Source: Halomarina ordinaria (lineage in GTDB: Archaea; Halobacteriota; Halobacteria; Halobacteriales; Haloarculaceae). From it: DNA of 64,000 nucleotides. The notes under the pieces are model-generated. The model was not told the DNA's origin. It did not search any database and saw nothing but the letters and a program-made list of their open reading frames with translations. The DNA lies in contig NZ_JARRAH010000001.1 of NCBI RefSeq assembly GCF_030553305.1, positions 1,612,001 to 1,676,000 of the forward strand. The letters are read 5' to 3'. Of this stretch, positions 60,634-64,000 are shown one piece after another. Within the stretch, counting starts at the first letter, position 1, and every line of letters begins with the position of its first letter. A program made the translations under genes and the position numbers.

Positions 60634-60888
60634 GTGACGGTAAAGGCGTTCCGTGCGACAGCGCTGGGCCAGCGGCGTGGACTCGTTCGCGATCTCGCCC
60701 TCACAGTGACCGTCGCCACGAGCGCCGACTTCGTGACGCCCATCGGCTCCCAGACAGACCTCCTCGTCTACGGACCGGGCGGCTATCGCTTCACCGATTA
60801 CGTCCACGTCGGCGCACCTCCGCAGTTGCTGCTGTCGGTGACGTCGACCCTCGGTATCGCGCCGCTGTGGGGCTGTAGGGTCACGTGA
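60634..60888 (+). pseudogene. C-terminal relic of an SLC13-type anion permease
   Basis: About 65 residues match the end of SLC13/DASS transporters. TVTVATSADFVTPIGSQTD is followed by LLVYGPGGYRFTDYVHVG and APPQLLLSVTSTLGIAPLW, matching the conserved last two helices with GPGGYRFTDY. The roughly 350-550 upstream residues of a complete transporter are absent. Codon use is native and the frame has no internal stop. The recognisable segment starts near 60690. It lies between the fluoride channels and a small membrane protein. Confidence 0.75.
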
Positions 60889-60910
60889 ACGGGGGTGTGG
60901 GCAGCCGACA

Positions 60911-60920
60911 CGCTTTTTTA
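60911..60920 (+). promoter_or_regulatory. TATA-like box for the small membrane protein at 60943
   Basis: CGCTTTTTTA is centred about 27 nt before the ATG at 60943. It supports that ATG rather than the earlier in-frame ATG at 60895, and predicts a leaderless mRNA. Confidence 0.5.
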
Positions 60921-60942
60921 CTGTTCGTATGAGATAGGATAT

Positions 60943-61128
60943 ATGTCGACGACGGCGAAGCGCGCGCTGGGCGCAGCGGTGGTGACGCCGCTGGTGGGGG
61001 TCGCGGTGCTGGAGTGGTACGGATACGACTTCCCGTGGCTCTCGGAGGCGGCATCGGGCGTCGCGATGGTGAGCGCCGTCGTCGCGCTCGTGCTGGTGGG
61101 GTTCGGGTTGTATCGGGGGAGAGAGTAG
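60943..61128 (+). CDS. small two-helix membrane protein, unknown
   Basis: This 61-residue protein has a short basic start (MSTTAKRALG), one helix (AAVVTPLVGVAVLEWYG), a polar turn (YDFPWLSEAASG) and a second helix (VAMVSAVVALVLVGFGLY) with an RGRE tail. No family is recognised. A TATA-like CTTTTTTA at 60912-60920 supports the ATG at 60943 over the earlier in-frame ATG at 60895. It lies between the SLC13 relic and tRNA-Asp. Confidence 0.6.
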   Translation: MSTTAKRALGAAVVTPLVGVAVLEWYGYDFPWLSEAASGVAMVSAVVALVLVGFGLYRGRE

Positions 61129-61321
61129 CCGTATCCGCGCTAGTTATCGTCACGCAGACTCCGTAACCGCACCCAGACGCGTTGGTACGTCTCCCTGTGC
61201 CTCGGGAACGACGTCGCTCACCGTGTCCAGTCTGGTCAGGCCATCTAGTCCTCGCTGTCGGCGAAGCTCACGAATCGCTCGACGACGGGACGCCTCGCTC
61301 GGAACGTGAGTTCGACAGAAG

Positions 61322-61394
61322 CGCCCGAGGCGGGATTTGAACCCGCGTCACGACCGTGACAGGGTCGTATGATGGGCCACTACACCACCCGGGC
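61322..61394 (-). tRNA. tRNA-Asp (GTC)
   Basis: The 73-nt minus-strand transcript folds into a standard cloverleaf. The acceptor stem is GCCCGGG / CTCGGGC (one G-T pair). The D-arm contains GTGTAGTGGCCCATCATAC. The anticodon loop is CTGTCAC with anticodon GTC, and the T-arm is GCGGGTTCAAATCCCGC. There is no intron, and CCA is not encoded. It is transcribed away from rpoH, whose upstream region it borders. Confidence 0.97.
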
Positions 61395-61651
61395 AGAGTG
61401 CGCAATACCTGCTTCCCGCCGGGTTCATTTAACCCTTTCCAAACGACCCGCCGCAAAGCGTATGATACCGCGGAACGCACCGATGGGTACATCAGTGGCC
61501 CCGACCAACCGGCGGCGTGAAGCGGCCCGTCGGACCGCTCTTCCGGCGTAGCGAGAGCGCTGCGACTCGGACTTAGTAAGCGTTATGTGGACAGGCCGAA
61601 TAACGCGCTGTAGTATCTCGTGATAGCCTTCTCGACCGTCAGGAGCCACCC

Positions 61652-61882
61652 ATGGTAGATGCAAGCCAACACAACCTCGTGCCGGAGCACACCATCGTCG
61701 ACGACGAGGAAGTCGACGAAGTGCTCGCCGAGTACGACATCGACCGTACCGACTTACCGAAGATCAAGCGGCGGGACCCCGCGCTACGGGGGGAGGACGC
61801 CGACGTGGGGGACGTCGTCCGCATCGAACGCGACTCGCGAACCGCAGACGTGGCAATCGTATATCGACTCGTGATAGAATGA
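61652..61882 (+). CDS. rpoH: RNA polymerase subunit H (Rpo5/RpoH)
   Basis: This 76-residue subunit is archaeal Rpo-H. It has [56 protein letters not shown], matching the C-terminal half of eukaryotic Rpb5. It heads the RNA polymerase operon and overlaps rpoB'' by 4 nt (ATGA). The region 61395-61651 before it must hold the main promoter of the RNA polymerase genes; a TATA-like TTAGTAAG lies near 61573. Confidence 0.97.
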   Translation: MVDASQHNLVPEHTIVDDEEVDEVLAEYDIDRTDLPKIKRRDPALRGEDADVGDVVRIERDSRTADVAIVYRLVIE

Positions 61883-63444
61883 ACAGGCAAGACCGACGCG
61901 TCATCTCTCGGGAGTACTTCTCGCGCGACCGCCTCGCCGAACACCACTTTCGCTCGTTCAACGGCTTCCTCGAGCGGGGGATGCAGGAGGTCGTCGAGGA
62001 GAAGGGCACCATCGACACGGACATCGGCGACAAGGAGGGCCAGGAACCCGTCTACGTCGAACTGGGCGACGTCCGGGTGACGACGCCGCGCGTCCGGGAG
62101 GCCGACGGGAGCGAGGAGTTGCTCTACCCGCAGGAGGCCCGCCTCCGGAACATCACCTACTCCGCGCCGGTGTTCATGGAGATGAGCATCGTCCGCGGCG
62201 GGAAAGAGGAGGAGGAACACGTCGTCGACCAGGCCGAGACGAAGGTCGGGCGCATGCCCATCATGGTCGGCTCGAACAAGTGTAACATCGCCGGCTTCTC
62301 CGACGAGGAACTCGTCGAGATCGGCGAGGACCCCGCCGACCCCGGCGGCTACTTCATCGTCAACGGTTCCGAGCGCGTGCTGATGACGAGCGAGGACCTC
62401 GCGCCGAACAAGATCCTCGCCGAGTACGACACGCGCTACGGCGACGAGATTCAGGTGGCGAAGACGTTCAGCCAGCGCCGCGGCTACCGGGCGCTGGTGC
62501 TCTGTGAGCGCAACCGCAGCGGCATCCTCGAGGTGTCGTTCCCCTCGGTGTCGGGGAGCATCAACTTCGTCACGCTCGTCCGGGCGCTCGGCCTCGAATC
62601 CGACGAGGAGATCGTCCACCGCGTGAGCGACGACCCCGAGGTCGTGAAGTTCATGCTGGAGAACCTGGAGGCCGCGGAGGTCCAGTCGACCCCGGAGGCC
62701 ATCGAGGCGCTCGGCAAGCGCGTCGCCAGCGGCCAGGGGAAGAACTACCAGCTGAAGCGGGCGAACTACGTCGTCGACCGCTACCTCCTGCCGCACCTCC
62801 ACGAGGAGGGCATCGACGAGGAGAAGATTCGCATGAACAAGGCGTACTACCTCTGTCGGATGGCCGAGGCGTGCTTCGAACTCGCGCTCAAGCGCCGCGA
62901 CTCCGACGACAAGGACCACTACGCCAACAAGCGCCTGAAGGTCAGCGGCGACCTGATGCGCGACCTGTTCCGGACGGCGCTGAACAAACTGGCGCGCGAC
63001 GTGAAGTACCAGCTCGAGCGCGCGAACATGCGCAACCGGAACCTCACCGTGAGCACGGTCGTCCGCTCGGACGTGCTCACCGAGCGCCTCGAACACCCCA
63101 TCGCGACGGGCAACTGGGTGGGCGGTCGCTCGGGCGTCTCCCAGCTGGTCGACCGGACGGACTACATGGGCGTCCTGTCGCACCTGCGTCGGCTCCGCTC
63201 GCCGCTGTCGCGGAGCCAGCCGCACTTCGAGGCGCGTGACCTGCACGCCACGCAGTGGGGGCGCATCTGTCCCTCCGAGACCCCCGAGGGGCCGAACTGC
63301 GGCCTCGTGAAGAACTTCGCGCAGGCCATGGAGCTCTCCCAGAACGTCGAGGACGAGCGCGGGCTGAAGCGCGAACTCGCCACGATGGGCGTCGAGGGGA
63401 TGCCGGGTATCGAGACGTTCGAACAGCAGCCAGCGGACGACTAA
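61879..63444 (+). CDS. rpoB2: RNA polymerase subunit B'' (RpoB2)
   Basis: This 521-residue protein is the N-terminal half of the beta-subunit homologue, which haloarchaea split into B'' and B'. It has [60 protein letters not shown] and [36 protein letters not shown] near the C-terminus. Its start overlaps rpoH by 4 nt, and its stop is followed by rpoB' after 1 nt. Confidence 0.98.
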   Translation: MNRQDRRVISREYFSRDRLAEHHFRSFNGFLERGMQEVVEEKGTIDTDIGDKEGQEPVYVELGDVRVTTPRVREADGSEELLYPQEARLRNITYSAPVFMEMSIVRGGKEEEEHVVDQAETKVGRMPIMVGSNKCNIAGFSDEELVEIGEDPADPGGYFIVNGSERVLMTSEDLAPNKILAEYDTRYGDEIQVAKTFSQRRGYRALVLCERNRSGILEVSFPSVSGSINFVTLVRALGLESDEEIVHRVSDDPEVVKFMLENLEAAEVQSTPEAIEALGKRVASGQGKNYQLKRANYVVDRYLLPHLHEEGIDEEKIRMNKAYYLCRMAEACFELALKRRDSDDKDHYANKRLKVSGDLMRDLFRTALNKLARDVKYQLERANMRNRNLTVSTVVRSDVLTERLEHPIATGNWVGGRSGVSQLVDRTDYMGVLSHLRRLRSPLSRSQPHFEARDLHATQWGRICPSETPEGPNCGLVKNFAQAMELSQNVEDERGLKRELATMGVEGMPGIETFEQQPADD

Positions 63445-63445
63445 C

Positions 63446-64000
63446 ATGAGTCAGGCACGAGACGCGAAAGTCTACGTCAACGGCAGTCTGGTCGGTACCC
63501 ACCCCGACCCCGAGAAGCTCGCGAGCGACATCCGGCAGGCGCGCCGTCGCGGCGACGTCAGTTCGATGGTGAACGTCTCCGTCAAGGGGCGTACCGGCGA
63601 GGTCATCATCAACGCGGACGCGGGGCGAGCCCGTCGGCCGCTCATCGTCGTCGAGAACGGCGAGCCGCTCCTCACCGACGAGGACGTCGAGGCGCTCGAG
63701 GCGGGGCAGATCGAGTTCCACGACCTCGTGGAGACGGGCGCCATCGAGTTCATCGACGCCGAGGAGGAGGAGGACATCTACGTCGCGGTCGACGAGGACG
63801 ACCTCACGACCGACCACACCCACCTCGAGATCGACCCGCAGCTCATCTTCGGTATCGGCGCCGGGATGATTCCGTACCCGGAGCACAACGCCAGCCCGCG
63901 CATCACGATGGGGTCGGGGATGATCAAGCAGTCGCTCGGCCTGCCGAGCGCGAACTACCGCATCCGCCCCGACACCCGCCAGCACCTGCTGCACTACCCG
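63446..64000 (+). CDS. rpoB1: RNA polymerase subunit B' (RpoB1), 3' truncated by window end
   Basis: The first 185 residues of B' are visible. AKVYVNGSLVGTHPDPEKLASDIRQARRRGDV and RRPLIVVENGEPLLT are followed by the conserved HLEIDPQLIFGIGAGMIPYPEHNASPRITMGSGMIKQSLG and the start of the catalytic half. It continues beyond the window. The gene starts 1 nt after the rpoB'' stop, so the two halves are made in equal amounts. Confidence 0.97.
   Translation, partial: MSQARDAKVYVNGSLVGTHPDPEKLASDIRQARRRGDVSSMVNVSVKGRTGEVIINADAGRARRPLIVVENGEPLLTDEDVEALEAGQIEFHDLVETGAIEFIDAEEEEDIYVAVDEDDLTTDHTHLEIDPQLIFGIGAGMIPYPEHNASPRITMGSGMIKQSLGLPSANYRIRPDTRQHLLHYP

Noticed and set aside
61129-61321. Minus-strand tail downstream of tRNA-Asp that could be an integrase remnant
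   Set aside because: A short frame ending FVSFADSED stops at 61245, but it is too short and its third positions are not GC-biased enough; no integrase motif or second tRNA-Asp fragment is visible.

Overview
The window is about 64 kb of very GC-rich DNA from an extremely halophilic archaeon (class Halobacteria). The evidence is consistent throughout. Proteins are strongly acidic (Asp/Glu-rich). Third codon positions are almost always G or C. Many TATA-like boxes lie 26-32 nt before start codons, implying leaderless mRNAs. Archaeal hallmark genes are present: a split RNA polymerase B (B'' and B'), Rpo-H, ABCE1/RLI, EF-1alpha with ribosomal protein uS10, archaemetzincin, Sec61-beta, a two-subunit GMP synthase, an F420:NADP oxidoreductase, a geranylgeranyl reductase and SepF. 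I did not assign a genus. I found no insertion sequence, no CRISPR array and no replication origin; most of the window is chromosomal core with a few accessory patches.

Layout. 1-6.9 kb: a truncated membrane protein, an ASCH protein, hisE / bifunctional-nuclease-like / pdxT, Sec61-beta, thioredoxin, F420:NADP oxidoreductase, a HAD + UPF0146 pair, archaemetzincin and a PHP phosphoesterase. 6.9-17.3 kb: ABCE1 translationally overlapped with an EMC6-like membrane protein, small regulators (MarR-like, TrmB), an HNH-like zinc protein, guaA glutaminase subunit, a large DUF2070 membrane protein, a UvrD-like helicase and riboflavin synthase. 17.7-29.6 kb: PrsW-type protease, FAU-1-type RNA-binding protein, a Tat-exported LVIVD-repeat surface protein, ROK sugar kinase, AIM24, two SDRs, lipid/membrane genes, LURP-one and Gfo/Idh proteins. 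29.8-36.5 kb: uvrA, a polyol-type dehydrogenase, a BNR-repeat protein, geranylgeranyl reductase and sepF. 36.6-44.8 kb: an ABC exporter, zinc-ribbon and DUF proteins, a GcvT/YgfZ-type folate protein, a lipoprotein, a PUA protein and a compact RNase R.

44.8-48.1 kb is the most accessory-looking stretch. It holds a phosphoribosyltransferase-HAD fusion, a Bat-type HTH regulator and two unassigned genes, with unusually AT-rich spacers and one gene (47337-47804) with relaxed codon use. It sits beside the uS10-tuf-hom-ACT block (48.1-51.4 kb). 51.4-60.6 kb: Hsp20, type II GAPDH, an M29-like aminopeptidase, a zinc-finger protein, two SAM-methyltransferase-type proteins, a PLP aminotransferase, a divergent pair (DUF7382-like protein / HerA-like ATPase) whose two start codons lie inside a perfect 19-bp inverted repeat, UspA and a pair of fluoride channels. 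60.6-64.0 kb: the C-terminal relic of an SLC13-type transporter, a small membrane protein, tRNA-Asp, then rpoH-rpoB''-rpoB' running off the end.

Functionally the window mixes translation (uS10, EF-1alpha, ABCE1, RNase R), transcription (RNAP), DNA repair (UvrA, SF1 helicase), cofactor synthesis (PdxT, RibE, F420) and many small haloarchaeal families of unknown role. The observations I rate highest are the symmetric inverted repeat at 58230-58309, the DUF2070 protein with a metallohydrolase-like set of His/Asp motifs, the ABCE1/EMC6-like coupling, the PRTase-HAD fusion, and the two gene relics at about 33.8 kb and 60.7 kb.
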